From assembly GCA_002293145.1 (NCBI GenBank), contig DBCO01000013.1, forward strand, positions 32,677 to 96,676: DNA of 64,000 bases, read 5' to 3'. Position numbers and translations under genes: made by a program. The stretch's first letter is position 1. Every line of letters starts with the position of its first letter. Source of the stretch: Akkermansiaceae bacterium UBA956 (GTDB taxonomy: Bacteria; Verrucomicrobiota; Verrucomicrobiia; Verrucomicrobiales; Akkermansiaceae). The notes under the pieces were generated by a model. That model made no database searches and had not been told where the DNA came from. It saw nothing but the letters and a program-made list of their open reading frames with translations. Below, piece by piece: positions 17,224-27,187 of the stretch.

Positions 17224-18582
17224 ATGTCCGATCTCTTCCATCAACCCAAGCCGCAGAACCCGCACAACGAGCCGCTCGCCTCGCGCATGCGGCCGCAGCA
17301 TCTTGACGAGATCGCTGGCCAACAGCACATTCTTGCTCCGGGAAAATTACTCCGTCGTGCCATCGAGTCCGATCGCTTCACCTCACTAATTTTTTACGGT
17401 CCTCCAGGTACGGGAAAAACCACGCTCGCCACCGTCATCGCACGCATGACGGGATCACGCTTCGAGTCGCTCAACGGAGTGGAATCGAATGTCGCCGAGA
17501 TCCGCGCGAAGATCGATCAAGCCAAGCACTACCGCGACATTCGCCAACAGACGACGATTTTGTTTATCGATGAAATCCATCGCTTTAACAAATCGCAGCA
17601 AGATGTCCTACTGCCACACATCGAACGCGGAGCCATTCGTTTCATAGGTGCCACCACGCACAATCCGTTCTTTCACATCAATTCACCGCTGACATCGCGC
17701 TCACAGATTTTTCAACTCGAACCCGTCAGCACCGCCGAACTGATGCCTGTGTTGCAGCGAGCGATCAGCGATCGCGAACGCGGACTCGGACATTTTCCGC
17801 TGGTCATCGAAGACAAAGCCCTGCATCACATTGCCGAAAAATCCGACGGCGATGTGCGCAAAGCACTCACAGCTTTGGAGCTAGCGATACTCACCACTCC
17901 TGCGGACGCCGATGGCAAGATTCATTTATCGTTAGAAGTCGCCGAGGAATCGATTCAGAAAAAATCCATCGCCTACGACGAGGACAATCATTACGATACC
18001 ATTTCCGCATTCATCAAATCCATCCGTGGCTCCGATCCCGATGCCGCCTTGTATTGGCTCGCCAAAATGCTACACGCCGGTGAAGATCCTCGCTTCATTT
18101 CTCGTCGACTCGTGATCCTCGCCAGCGAAGATGTAGGCCTCGCCGATCCTGCCGCGCTGCGCATCGCCATCGATGCGCATCACGCACTCGAATTCATCGG
18201 CATGCCCGAAGGTCGCATTCCCCTCGCCCACGCCGCCGTCTATCTCGCCGCCGCCGCGAAGTCGAACTCCGCCTACATGGGTTTGAGTCAAGCCATGGCC
18301 GATGTTGCCAACGGTCGCACACTTGCCGTGCCTCAACACCTTCGCACCAAGAGTCGAAAATCCCTCGCCTCACGCTCCGGCACACAAGACTCAGAGCTCG
18401 AGTATCTCTACAGCCACGACTATCCCGAGAACTACGTGCCCCAAGCTTATTTGCCCGAAGGTAAAACCTACTATAACCCTAGTAGTAATGGTCACGAACG
18501 AAAAATCAAAGAACGTCTCGATTTTCTCAGAGCCCAATTTGAAGCCCATCAAAAATCGATTTCACCGAGTGAACTTCAGTAG
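17224..18582 (+). CDS. rarA: Replication-associated recombination AAA ATPase RarA (MgsA)
   Basis: A 452-residue clamp-loader-related AAA+ ATPase acting at stalled replication forks. It has Walker A GPPGTGKTT (about residues 60-68), Walker B LFIDEIHRFNKSQQD, and sensor region FIGATTHNPFF. The C-terminal tetramerisation part contains EDVGLADP, VYLAAAAKSN and GKTYYNPSSNGHE, all typical of RarA. It starts 53 bp downstream of pyk and is convergent with the next sulfatase gene. Confidence 0.93.
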   Translation: MSDLFHQPKPQNPHNEPLASRMRPQHLDEIAGQQHILAPGKLLRRAIESDRFTSLIFYGPPGTGKTTLATVIARMTGSRFESLNGVESNVAEIRAKIDQAKHYRDIRQQTTILFIDEIHRFNKSQQDVLLPHIERGAIRFIGATTHNPFFHINSPLTSRSQIFQLEPVSTAELMPVLQRAISDRERGLGHFPLVIEDKALHHIAEKSDGDVRKALTALELAILTTPADADGKIHLSLEVAEESIQKKSIAYDEDNHYDTISAFIKSIRGSDPDAALYWLAKMLHAGEDPRFISRRLVILASEDVGLADPAALRIAIDAHHALEFIGMPEGRIPLAHAAVYLAAAAKSNSAYMGLSQAMADVANGRTLAVPQHLRTKSRKSLASRSGTQDSELEYLYSHDYPENYVPQAYLPEGKTYYNPSSNGHERKIKERLDFLRAQFEAHQKSISPSELQ

Positions 18583-18596
18583 AAGATCGATCAACA

Positions 18597-20078
18597 TCAT
18601 GAGTCGCTTTCACGAATCCGCTTCAACTCCGCCTTGAGCTCTGTGACTTTCTCAGGATGCTCGTCTGCGAGATTCTTTTTCTGGGTAATATCGTTTTTCA
18701 AATCATAAAGCTCCACGGACTGCTTGTTATCAGCGGGCATTTGATGTTTCGCAATCCAGTTTTTGGGAGCTGCCTGTCCCCCAAATCCATGGACAGCATC
18801 GATCAACACCCAGTCGCCTTTGCGCACTGCGTAGTTTTTTGGATGCGTATTATGCACCATCGAACTACGCGGCGGCGTTGCGTCTTTGGCTGTGAGGAAT
18901 GCATGGAAGCTCTGAGAATCAATTGCTGTTTTTGCAGGTAATGAAAATTTTGTTAGACTCGCAAATGTCGCCATCAAATCAATTTGCGAAATCAAGACAT
19001 CCGAGACCGAGCCCGGCTTGATGACTCCAGGCCAGCTTATCAGGAAAGGCACATGATGACCTCCTTCGTAAATATCGCGCTTCAAGCCGCGAAATGGAGC
19101 TGCTGACCAGTGATCGAATTTTTCATCGCGTGCGTAAGCATAGTGTTCTGGGCCATTGTCAGCACTAAAAATCACAATCGTATTTTCGGCAAATCCATGA
19201 TCGCGGAGGGCCTGCAAAATTTGCCCACAACTGTCATCCGTCTGCACCACAAAATCGCCAAAGGCACCTGCCTTTGATTTGCCGTCAAATTCATCGTTTG
19301 GGATGATCGGAGCGTGTGGAGAGGGAAGCGGAAAGAAAAGAAAAAACGGCTGCGTCTTACCCTTGCGGGAGCGAACATAATCGACAGCCTTTTGCGTCAG
19401 AGTCGGCAACACTTGATAGGGATCCCAGCCTTTCACGCCAGGGCCTGGACGACACTCCCAATTCCCTTCTTTCGGCTTGCCGGGAAATGTCTGATAGGTC
19501 ATATCCGGAGCTTTCACCAATCGATCATTTTCGATCCATGCGTAAGGCGGAAAATTGATGACGTTATCGCCAAAGTAGTAATCGAACCCATGATCCAAAG
19601 GACCACCGAGAAAGGGTTTGGTCCAATCGTAGTCGGTATGCTTGATCGAATTTTTCGGCGCACCATCCTTGCGGATGCCATCCCAATCAAAGCCCAAATG
19701 CCATTTGCCAATGACAGCCGTGGCATAACCTTGCTGGCGCAACATCAGCGGCAGGGTAAGTTGATTTTTCTGAAACATCGAGCCATCGAACGAATTCGCA
19801 ATGTTATGAAATTCACGCCAATGATAGCGACCCGTGAGCATCGCATAGCGCGATGGCGTGCAGACTCCCGAGGAGCTGTGACCATTGGTAAAGCGCATGC
19901 CTTCTTGGGCCAATTGATCGAGATGGGGCGTGGGGATTTTCGAGTGGGGATTGTTCGCACCGAGATCGCCAAAACCCATGTCATCGGCATAAAGAATGAC
20001 GATATTGGGCTTCACTGATACTTCAGCATACAAGGGCAAAAAGCAAGCAACCAGTGCGAGGATAGAAATAATTTTCAT
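18597..20078 (-). CDS. Secreted arylsulfatase-type sulfatase
   Basis: A 493-residue formylglycine sulfatase with a Sec signal peptide (MKIISILALVACFLPLYA). The metal-binding N-terminus is NIVILYADDMGFGDLG, the modification motif CTPSR is near residue 74, followed by YAMLTGRYHW. Later FSADNGPEHY and GGHHVPFLISWPG match sulfatases. It hydrolyses sulfate esters of extracellular glycans. It is followed upstream, on the same strand, by DUF1501 and PSCyt1/DUF1553 genes, a grouping common in marine PVC polysaccharide-degradation loci. It differs clearly from the sulfatase at 10.8-12.1 kb, so substrates may differ. Confidence 0.9.
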   Translation of the reverse strand: MKIISILALVACFLPLYAEVSVKPNIVILYADDMGFGDLGANNPHSKIPTPHLDQLAQEGMRFTNGHSSSGVCTPSRYAMLTGRYHWREFHNIANSFDGSMFQKNQLTLPLMLRQQGYATAVIGKWHLGFDWDGIRKDGAPKNSIKHTDYDWTKPFLGGPLDHGFDYYFGDNVINFPPYAWIENDRLVKAPDMTYQTFPGKPKEGNWECRPGPGVKGWDPYQVLPTLTQKAVDYVRSRKGKTQPFFLFFPLPSPHAPIIPNDEFDGKSKAGAFGDFVVQTDDSCGQILQALRDHGFAENTIVIFSADNGPEHYAYARDEKFDHWSAAPFRGLKRDIYEGGHHVPFLISWPGVIKPGSVSDVLISQIDLMATFASLTKFSLPAKTAIDSQSFHAFLTAKDATPPRSSMVHNTHPKNYAVRKGDWVLIDAVHGFGGQAAPKNWIAKHQMPADNKQSVELYDLKNDITQKKNLADEHPEKVTELKAELKRIRESDS

Positions 20079-20153
20079 CGAGCAATCATGCCACTACGCA
20101 TCATCCCCCTGAGTTATTTCAGAAATGATTCCTAGCATCTATCACTAAAGTAT

Positions 20154-21581
20154 TTACGCAAGGATTTGCGTTACTACCTTGGCAGGTTCCACTCCGACGA
20201 GTTTTTGGTCGAGTCCCCGATACGGGAAAACAAAACGTTCGTGATTGAGTCCGAGTTGATTCAACATCGTCGCATGGAGATCACGCAGATGCACAGGATC
20301 ACGCGTGATGTTCCAGCCGAAGTCATCGGTCTCCCCATGCACACTTCCCGGCTTAATGCCACCACCAGCCAACCACACGGAGAAGCAACGACCATGGTGA
20401 TCGCGCCCTGATGAAGCAGCTCCAAGCTGACCTTGCGAGTAAACGGTACGACCAAATTCCGCGCCCCAGATGACGAGTGTATCATCCAACAAACCGCGAC
20501 GTTTCAGGTCCATGATTAGGGCGGCACTAGGCTGATCGGTATCGCGACACTGCGCGGGTAGCTGCCGAGCCAAGGCCACGTGTTGATCCCACCCGCGATG
20601 GAACAGCTGGATGAAACGCACGCCGCGTTCGGCGAGACGGCGTGCAAGCAGACAATTCGCAGCATAAGTGCCAGGCTTGCGAGATTCTTTACCATAGAGT
20701 TCAAACGTCTCCGGGCTCTCGGTGGAGAGATCGGTGAGCTCCGGCACGGAGGCTTGCATGCGAAATGCCATTTCGTATTGCTGAATTCGAGCAAAAGTTT
20801 CAGGATCACCGCTGCGCTCGCCAAATTGTTGATTGAGCTGCGCAAGGGAATCGAGCTGCGCACGCCGATGTTCGCGCTCGATGCCGCTCGGGTTATCGAG
20901 GTAGAGGACCGGTTCAGCGCCACCGCGTAGAAGCACCCCTTGATGCTGGGAGGGCAAGAATCCACTGCCCCACAGGCGCGAAAAAATCGGTTGCCCCGGA
21001 TTTTTTCCAGTGCCTTGCGAGACCAGCACCATGAATGCAGGAAGGTTGGCATTGTCAGTGCCGAGACCGTAGCTGATCCATGCACCTGCTGAGGCATTGC
21101 CGAGTTGCATTGATCCCGTATTCGCTAAGGTGATCGCAGGGTCATGATTGATCGCCTCGGTATGCATCGAGCGCACCACACAAATATCGCCGGCAATTTT
21201 TTGCGTCCATGGCAAAAGATTACTGATCCACACGCCAGCAGGACCACAGGGTTTGCCCTCGGCAAGAGGCTGCACGACAGGAAATGAAGATTGTCCCGAG
21301 GTCATGCCCGTCACGCGCTGATCGCCACGCACCGAGGGTGGTAAGTCTTTGCCATGGTGCTTGTAAAGAGAAGGCTTGCCATCAAACAAATCGATATGCG
21401 ATGGCCCGCCTGACTGGAACAAACAAATCACGCGCTTGGCCTTCGGGGCAAAGCTGCGCATCACTTGTTGTGCCGCGGCTGCGGAACACTCTTGATTCAT
21501 CAATGAGGCGAGTGCCAACTGCCCAATGGCTGCGGAAGATGTGCCGAGAAATGCCCGGCGGGTGGAGAGAAACGGCGACAT
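20154..21581 (-). CDS. Tat-exported DUF1501 family protein
   Basis: A 475-residue DUF1501 protein, a sulfatase-fold relative abundant in Planctomycetes and Verrucomicrobia with unknown biochemistry. It begins with a twin-arginine signal (STRRAFLGTSSAAIGQLALA). Conserved segments are ICLFQSGGPSHIDLFDGKP, IWGAEFGRTVYSQG and GRDHHGRCFSVWLAGGG. The gene starts 2 bp after the stop of the PSCyt1/DUF1553 gene, the canonical pairing, so the two are probably made and act together outside the cytoplasm. Confidence 0.9.
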   Translation of the reverse strand: MSPFLSTRRAFLGTSSAAIGQLALASLMNQECSAAAAQQVMRSFAPKAKRVICLFQSGGPSHIDLFDGKPSLYKHHGKDLPPSVRGDQRVTGMTSGQSSFPVVQPLAEGKPCGPAGVWISNLLPWTQKIAGDICVVRSMHTEAINHDPAITLANTGSMQLGNASAGAWISYGLGTDNANLPAFMVLVSQGTGKNPGQPIFSRLWGSGFLPSQHQGVLLRGGAEPVLYLDNPSGIEREHRRAQLDSLAQLNQQFGERSGDPETFARIQQYEMAFRMQASVPELTDLSTESPETFELYGKESRKPGTYAANCLLARRLAERGVRFIQLFHRGWDQHVALARQLPAQCRDTDQPSAALIMDLKRRGLLDDTLVIWGAEFGRTVYSQGQLGAASSGRDHHGRCFSVWLAGGGIKPGSVHGETDDFGWNITRDPVHLRDLHATMLNQLGLNHERFVFPYRGLDQKLVGVEPAKVVTQILA

Positions 21582-21583
21582 GA

Positions 21584-24500
21584 TTACTGACGGGTGATGG
21601 TTTCGCTAAGGTTCAAAAGGAGTTGTGCAACAGCAGACCAAGCGGCCTGCGATTCGACAGGAAACTCTGCATTGATCGGGCTCTCGCCGCTTTGCAAATA
21701 CTGACGTGCGAGATCAGGATAACCGGAAAATTTTTCGTTTTCACGAGCCAGAGCCTCAGTGAGCACACGGGACTCCTCAGCATTTGGTTCACGAGCGGTG
21801 ACAGCACGGAAACCATAGGCCAAGCGTGCGCCATCATCACTGCCGCCTTCTTTGAGAATTCTCACCGCAAAATGCCGCGCGGCTTCTACAAACTGCGGGT
21901 CGTTAAGCAACACCAGTGCCTGCAAAGGGGTATTGGTGGCGGTGCGACCGACGGTGCAAACTTCGCGATTCGGCGCATCGAAGGTTGCAAGGTTTGTCGG
22001 AGGCAAGGTGCGTTTCCAGTAAGTATAAAGTGAGCGCCGATAGAGCTTTTCACCTTGATCTTGCACAAACGTTTGCGCAGTAGCAGGAGTGGAGCCATAG
22101 TGACTCACCGCACGCCAAAGATCGCCAGGTTGATAGGTTTTCACCGAGGGACCACCAATGCGACCCACTAGCAATCCCGAAACCGCGAGAGCCTGATCAC
22201 GAATCGACTCTGCACTCAAGCGGAAGCGCGGACCGCGAGCGAGCCACTCATTGAGAGGATCGCGCGCTAGCATTTCCGCCGTCGTATCCGAGCGTTGGCG
22301 ATAGGTCTGCGAGGTGACGATCAACTTCATCATCTGCTTCACATTCCATCCACTTTCGACAAAATGCACCGCCAACCAATCGAGCAACTCAGGATGAGTC
22401 GGCCACACACCTTGCGATCCAAAGTCCGCCGTTGAGGTGCTGAGGCCACGGCCAAAGGCGATTTCCCAGAATCGATTAACCGCAACGCGCGCAGTGAGTG
22501 GGTGATCGCGACTGACAGTCCATTGGGCGAGATCAAGGCGTGTCGCAGGGGATTTTGCGAGTGCGGGCAGAAATGTCGGTGTGCCAGGCTGCACTTCTGC
22601 CAATGGAGAGCTGTAAACGCCACGTTCGAGGATGTGAGTTTTGCGCGGAGTTTTCGACTCGTTCATCACCAAGATCGAATGCTTTTGTGTTAGAATAGCA
22701 AGGCGCTCTTTGAGGTGCTCGACACGACTGCGCAATGGGGCATAAGCCGCAGATACTTCACGGAAATAGTTGGCCAAACGTTGTTGTTGCTCGGCGCTGC
22801 GCAGGCTTGGCTCGGCATGAATGACCTCTAACACATCTGCTGGATGTTCACTATCATCGGTCTTGCCCGTGAATGCGACGATGCGAAATTTACCAGGATT
22901 TTTTCCACTGCCATGATTGAAAACAAGCTCGGTGGTGAAGAACGGAAATTGTGAGCGAAGCAGCGGTTCGGCGAAAGTAAGCGTCAGATGTTGCGGTGCT
23001 GCACCTGCTTGCGGACTCCATCCGGTGGCGGTGTCAGAACTCCACAAAGCTGATACGGGGAAGCCCGGTTGCTGGGTGCTGGCTGTGATGCGCGCAATCG
23101 GCAGTGGTGCATTCGGATCGACATTGCCGGCTTGGAATCCTGTCGAACTGCTATTGACCGTGGTCATGATGAAGCTGCCCTGATGGAAGCCGATACTATT
23201 ACCGCTCTGTGCGGCGGGCTCAAAGATGATGCGCACGCCATCGATTTTTTCCATCGATGCCGGGAGTTTTGTTGATACGGTGTATGCGGCATAGTCACCT
23301 CCATTTACTTCCACTGCATGATCGGGCTGAATCTTGAAACGATCTGCCGCCCCGTTAGGTGTAGTAACAGCAAGCGTTTCGCAAGGTTGGGTGATGAAAT
23401 CTTTACCGCGATAGGCATGCTGAGCGCGCACTTCTTTTTCCCATGCTTGAAGGGCCTCAGGTTGAGATTGAGCCAATGCGGATTCTGCATGAGCCATCTC
23501 GTTTTTCACGACTTCCACTTCCTGCGGCGTCGCCAGTGGACTCATCGCATCCATGCTGGGTTGGGAATTCCGACCACCATCACCATCAAGCCCATTGTCA
23601 TCAAGCCGATTGAAAAACGCGAACATTTGGAAATAGTCTTTTTGCGTAATCGGGTCATACTTGTGATCATGGCACTGTGCACAGGCCATGGTGATGCCGA
23701 TCACTGCCTCGCCGTATGTCTTAACGCGGTCTGCAGCATAGTTGGTTAGATTTTCCTCGGGAATGGTTCCGCCTTCATGCGTGATGCTATGATTGCGCTG
23801 AAATGCAGTAGCAATGAAATCGGCCTCTGTGGCATTCGGCAACAGATCTCCGGCGAGTTGTTTGACTAAAAATTGATCATACGGCATATTGTCTTGAAAT
23901 GCTTTGATCGCCCAATCTCGCCATAGCCAAGCGTGCCGACCTCCATCGATCGAGTAGCCATTGGTATCTGCATAGCGCGAGGCATCCAACCAAGGCTGCA
24001 CCATGGCTTCTCCATAATGCGGCGATGCGAGTAAGCGATCCACCAGTAGGTCATAGGCTTGCGGGTTCTGATCTTGCACAAATGCTTGCACTTCCTGCGG
24101 AGATGGTGGCAGACCTGTAAGATCGAGCGTCACGCGGCGAATCAATGCACCGCGCTCCGCTTCAGTCGAAAATGTTAGATTTTTTTCCTGCAAGGTCTTG
24201 GCGACAAAGGCATCAATGGGATGGGTAACTCCAGCCACGACAGGAACCGCGGGCTTTTCTGGTTTCACAAATGCCCAGTGTCCTTCATATGCTGCACCTT
24301 GCTCGATCCAGCGGCGAATCACATCACGTTGTTCTTCACTGAGGGGCGCATGATGCTTCGGTGGCGGCATGATGTCATCGGGATCGGTGAGATTGATGCG
24401 ACGCCACACCTCTGACTCCGCCAACTTACCAGGGACAATTGCAATTTTTCCCGACTCGCCCTTGCCGTAAGCATTTTCGGCAATATCCAAGCGCAATTCA

Positions 24501-24643
24501 GCTTCCCGCGCGTTGGCATCGAAGCCATGACAAGCGAAACAATTTTGTGATAAAACGGGCCGTACGTCTCGATTGAAGCGCACTGGTTCTTCCACTGCGA
24601 TGAGCAGTTGCGGGAGAAAGCAAATGAGGAAAATGAAGCGCAT
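21584..24643 (-). CDS. Secreted c-type-cytochrome protein, PSCyt1-DUF1549-DUF1553
   Basis: A 1019-residue secreted protein with a signal peptide (MRFIFLICFLPQLLIAV). It has a planctomycete cytochrome c (PSCyt1) motif CFACH at residues 35-39, then DUF1549 with MVQPWLDASRYADTNGY and a second heme-type motif CAQCH near residue 325. A middle carbohydrate-binding-like stretch is followed by C-terminal DUF1553 (LAQWTVSRDHPLTARV, NTPLQALVLLNDPQFVEAA). The family is very abundant in PVC bacteria, and its function is unproven; redox-assisted polysaccharide breakdown is proposed. It is the first gene of the pair with DUF1501. Confidence 0.9.
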   Translation of the reverse strand: MRFIFLICFLPQLLIAVEEPVRFNRDVRPVLSQNCFACHGFDANAREAELRLDIAENAYGKGESGKIAIVPGKLAESEVWRRINLTDPDDIMPPPKHHAPLSEEQRDVIRRWIEQGAAYEGHWAFVKPEKPAVPVVAGVTHPIDAFVAKTLQEKNLTFSTEAERGALIRRVTLDLTGLPPSPQEVQAFVQDQNPQAYDLLVDRLLASPHYGEAMVQPWLDASRYADTNGYSIDGGRHAWLWRDWAIKAFQDNMPYDQFLVKQLAGDLLPNATEADFIATAFQRNHSITHEGGTIPEENLTNYAADRVKTYGEAVIGITMACAQCHDHKYDPITQKDYFQMFAFFNRLDDNGLDGDGGRNSQPSMDAMSPLATPQEVEVVKNEMAHAESALAQSQPEALQAWEKEVRAQHAYRGKDFITQPCETLAVTTPNGAADRFKIQPDHAVEVNGGDYAAYTVSTKLPASMEKIDGVRIIFEPAAQSGNSIGFHQGSFIMTTVNSSSTGFQAGNVDPNAPLPIARITASTQQPGFPVSALWSSDTATGWSPQAGAAPQHLTLTFAEPLLRSQFPFFTTELVFNHGSGKNPGKFRIVAFTGKTDDSEHPADVLEVIHAEPSLRSAEQQQRLANYFREVSAAYAPLRSRVEHLKERLAILTQKHSILVMNESKTPRKTHILERGVYSSPLAEVQPGTPTFLPALAKSPATRLDLAQWTVSRDHPLTARVAVNRFWEIAFGRGLSTSTADFGSQGVWPTHPELLDWLAVHFVESGWNVKQMMKLIVTSQTYRQRSDTTAEMLARDPLNEWLARGPRFRLSAESIRDQALAVSGLLVGRIGGPSVKTYQPGDLWRAVSHYGSTPATAQTFVQDQGEKLYRRSLYTYWKRTLPPTNLATFDAPNREVCTVGRTATNTPLQALVLLNDPQFVEAARHFAVRILKEGGSDDGARLAYGFRAVTAREPNAEESRVLTEALARENEKFSGYPDLARQYLQSGESPINAEFPVESQAAWSAVAQLLLNLSETITRQ

Positions 24644-24733
24644 ATGAGGAATAGGTAACTCAAGGAAATACGCCGATGAGGAAAGTATTCTTACACGCTA
24701 ATCGAAAAACTACCCATCTCTCATCCCGCATAC

Positions 24734-25900
24734 TCACGGTGTGTAAATCACCACTGGGCCGACGCCACTTCCCTGCACGCTGCGCAATTTTTTCACGGCA
24801 CGGATGACAGCCATGGCGGCACCTTGAGCCTCGCTCATCGTATTGATTGTGGAAAAACTTACGCGCAAGCTGCTTTTCGCCTGCGCCTCACTCAGCCCCA
24901 TCGCCATCTGCACATGCGAGGGCTTCTGCTTTCCGGCCATGCAGGCAGATCCTGCAGAACAAGCCACACCCATGTCATCGAGCAAAATCAATAGCCCCGC
25001 GGCCTCACATCCCGCAAAGGAAAGATGGCTGGTGTTCGGCAATCTCGATGCAATATCACCATTCCGCACCACGCCCTCGATCCCCCGTATCACAGCTGCT
25101 TCAAAAGCATCGCGGATCGTCGCCACATCGTCCATGGCACCGGTTGCGAGTTTTTTCGCCGACAACTTCACCGCCGCCGCAAGTCCTACGATGGCCGCAA
25201 CATTTTCTGTACCACTGCGGCGACCCATCTCTTGCCCTCCGCCATAAAGCATCGGCACAAACTGACAACCCCGCCGCACGTATAAGGCACCACTGCCCTT
25301 GGGGCCGTGAAATTTATGCGCGGAGATCGCCATTGCATCTACCGCGCTCGATCCCACTTCGAGCGGAATTTTTCCAACTGCTTGCACCGCATCACAAAAA
25401 AACGGCACACCTTGCGAATGTGCCATTTCCGCCGCGCCGCGCCAATCTAAGATCACTCCCGTCTCATTATTCGCTGCCATCACCGAGGCAAAAGCCGCGC
25501 CCTTAAGTTTCGCTGCAAATTCTTCCTTGCGCAGTGTGCCTAGTGAATCCACACCACAGCAAATCATCCCCCGCTGCATCCGCTGCCCACTGCGCAAAAC
25601 CGCACTGTGCTCGACCTCCGATGTCAAAAAATACCCTTCGCACGCCACTGAATCCCAACCCGCCAGCAGAGCATTGACCGCTTCAGTTCCCCCACTCGTG
25701 AAAATCACCTCATCCTCGCGCGCACCCCACCATTCTGCGACAATGCCACGCGCTTCCTCTAGTGCCGCCCGCGCCCGCTTGCCGCCCTGATGCGTGCTCG
25801 AAGGATTGTGAAAATACTCACGCAGCCAAGGCTCCATCGCCCCCCAAACCTCATCCGCCAGCGGAGTCGTCGCATTTGCATCTAAATAGATCACACACAA
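24734..25900 (-). CDS. Cysteine desulfurase (NifS/IscS family)
   Basis: A 388-residue PLP enzyme that removes sulfur from cysteine for Fe-S cluster or thiolation chemistry. The N-terminal VIYLDANATTPL, the PLP-lysine motif SAHKFHGPKGSG and the persulfide loop CSAGSACMAGK (active Cys) define the family. No IscU, IscR or SufBCD genes are adjacent, so it may be a stand-alone enzyme supplying several pathways. It is one of the few starts here preceded by a purine-rich AGGA at a suitable distance. It is divergent from gap. Confidence 0.9.
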   Translation of the reverse strand: MCVIYLDANATTPLADEVWGAMEPWLREYFHNPSSTHQGGKRARAALEEARGIVAEWWGAREDEVIFTSGGTEAVNALLAGWDSVACEGYFLTSEVEHSAVLRSGQRMQRGMICCGVDSLGTLRKEEFAAKLKGAAFASVMAANNETGVILDWRGAAEMAHSQGVPFFCDAVQAVGKIPLEVGSSAVDAMAISAHKFHGPKGSGALYVRRGCQFVPMLYGGGQEMGRRSGTENVAAIVGLAAAVKLSAKKLATGAMDDVATIRDAFEAAVIRGIEGVVRNGDIASRLPNTSHLSFAGCEAAGLLILLDDMGVACSAGSACMAGKQKPSHVQMAMGLSEAQAKSSLRVSFSTINTMSEAQGAAMAVIRAVKKLRSVQGSGVGPVVIYTP

Positions 25901-25993
25901 ATCCTAAACCAATTCGCGAAAATGATCAACATCGACCCGCAAAAACATCCAAGCCAAATTTCGCGGTATGCTACACTTTTCTGCAATCGTGTA

Positions 25994-26021
25994 TTGACGC
26001 GGCCCGGTTTCCCCCTATCAT
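25994..26021 (+). promoter_or_regulatory. Putative sigma70-type promoter of gap
   Basis: TTGACG (25994-25999) and TATCAT (26016-26021) with a 16-bp spacer, about 65 bp upstream of the gap ATG in the divergent gap/cysteine desulfurase region. Both hexamers are close to consensus and the downstream gene is a highly expressed glycolytic enzyme. Confidence 0.5.
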
Positions 26022-26086
26022 CCGCGCGCCGCGTGGACTGCTCTACGCTTTCCAGCACGGCTTTAACCATCCACGCTATCAATCAT

Positions 26087-27094
26087 ATGCCTAAATACGC
26101 CATCAACGGATTCGGACGCATCGGACGCAACGTTCTGCGCGCCATGAGCGACGAAGAACTTCGCAACGTCGTTGCCATCAACGACCTTACCGACAACCAC
26201 ACCCTTGCTCACTTGCTGAAATACGACTCCACGCAAGGCAAATTCAACGGTGAAGTCACCTACGACGAAAAATTTATCATCGTTCGTGGTCACAAAATCC
26301 ACGCACTCGCTGAGCGCGATCCTTCCAAACTGCCATGGGCCGAACTCGGCGTTGACGTTGTTTTGGAATCCACTGGCTTCTTCACCGATCGTGACAAAGC
26401 TGCAGCTCACCTTAGCGCTGGTGCCAAAAAAGTGCTCATCTCCGCACCTGCCACCAACCCTGACATCACCATCTGCATCGGTATCAACGACGATCTCTAC
26501 GACGCTTCCAAGCACCACATCGTTTCGAACGCTTCTTGCACCACCAACTGCCTTGCGCCATTGGTAAAAGTTCTCAACGACAAATGGGGCATCGAGCGTG
26601 GTTTCATGACCACCATCCACTCCTACACCAACGACCAAAACATCCTCGACCTTCCTCACAAGGATCTCCGTCGTGGCCGTGCAGCCGCTGTGAACATCGT
26701 TCCATCCGCAACGGGCGCTGCTCGTGCGATTGGTGAAGTCATTCCTTCCATGAAGGGCAAACTCAACGGTGGAGCCTTCCGCGTTCCGACTCCAACTGGC
26801 TCCTTCACCGACCTCGTCGTCGAACTGAAAGCTGGTGTGAGCGTGACCGTTGCCGAAATCAACGCCGCGTTCAAAGAAGCTGCCGAAGGCCCTATGAAAG
26901 GTGTCCTCGCTTATTGCGATGAGCCAATCGTTCTCCAAGACATCGTTTCTGATCCACACAGCTCCATCTATGACTCCGAACTCACACTCGTGATCTCCGG
27001 CAACATGGTCAAAGTGGGCTCATGGTACGACAACGAGTGGGGCTACTCCAATCGCGCTGGCGAAGCTCTCAAAATGCTCGGCACCAAAGCGTAA
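26087..27094 (+). CDS. gap: Glyceraldehyde-3-phosphate dehydrogenase, type I
   Basis: A 335-residue NAD-dependent GAPDH for glycolysis. The start is placed at the ATG at 26087, where the conserved KYAINGFGRIGRNVLRA begins; the open frame upstream overlaps the promoter. The catalytic motif SNASCTTNCLAP (about residues 150-161) carries the active-site Cys, with the downstream His region TTIHSYTNDQ and the C-terminal WYDNEWGYSNR. Codon choice is cleaner and more biased than in neighbours, as expected for high expression. It has its own promoter and a strong terminator, so it is likely monocistronic. Confidence 0.97.
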   Translation: MPKYAINGFGRIGRNVLRAMSDEELRNVVAINDLTDNHTLAHLLKYDSTQGKFNGEVTYDEKFIIVRGHKIHALAERDPSKLPWAELGVDVVLESTGFFTDRDKAAAHLSAGAKKVLISAPATNPDITICIGINDDLYDASKHHIVSNASCTTNCLAPLVKVLNDKWGIERGFMTTIHSYTNDQNILDLPHKDLRRGRAAAVNIVPSATGAARAIGEVIPSMKGKLNGGAFRVPTPTGSFTDLVVELKAGVSVTVAEINAAFKEAAEGPMKGVLAYCDEPIVLQDIVSDPHSSIYDSELTLVISGNMVKVGSWYDNEWGYSNRAGEALKMLGTKA

Positions 27095-27118
27095 TCGCTC
27101 GTTAAAGCAATCATTTCT

Positions 27119-27153
27119 CAAAAACCGACCAGTTCGCGCTGGTCGGTTTTTTT
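27119..27153 (+). terminator. Strong rho-independent terminator after gap
   Basis: A perfect 12-bp stem, AAAACCGACCAG (27121-27132) with CTGGTCGGTTTT (27139-27150), loop TTCGCG, followed by more T residues. It starts about 25 bp after the gap stop codon. Confidence 0.85.
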
Positions 27154-27187
27154 CTAGCAAAACTCCGCGATCCAACATTTTTTATCC

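Noticed and set aside
26063..26959. 298-codon minus-strand frame opposite gap
   Set aside because: A shadow of the strongly codon-biased gap gene; no recognisable domains.
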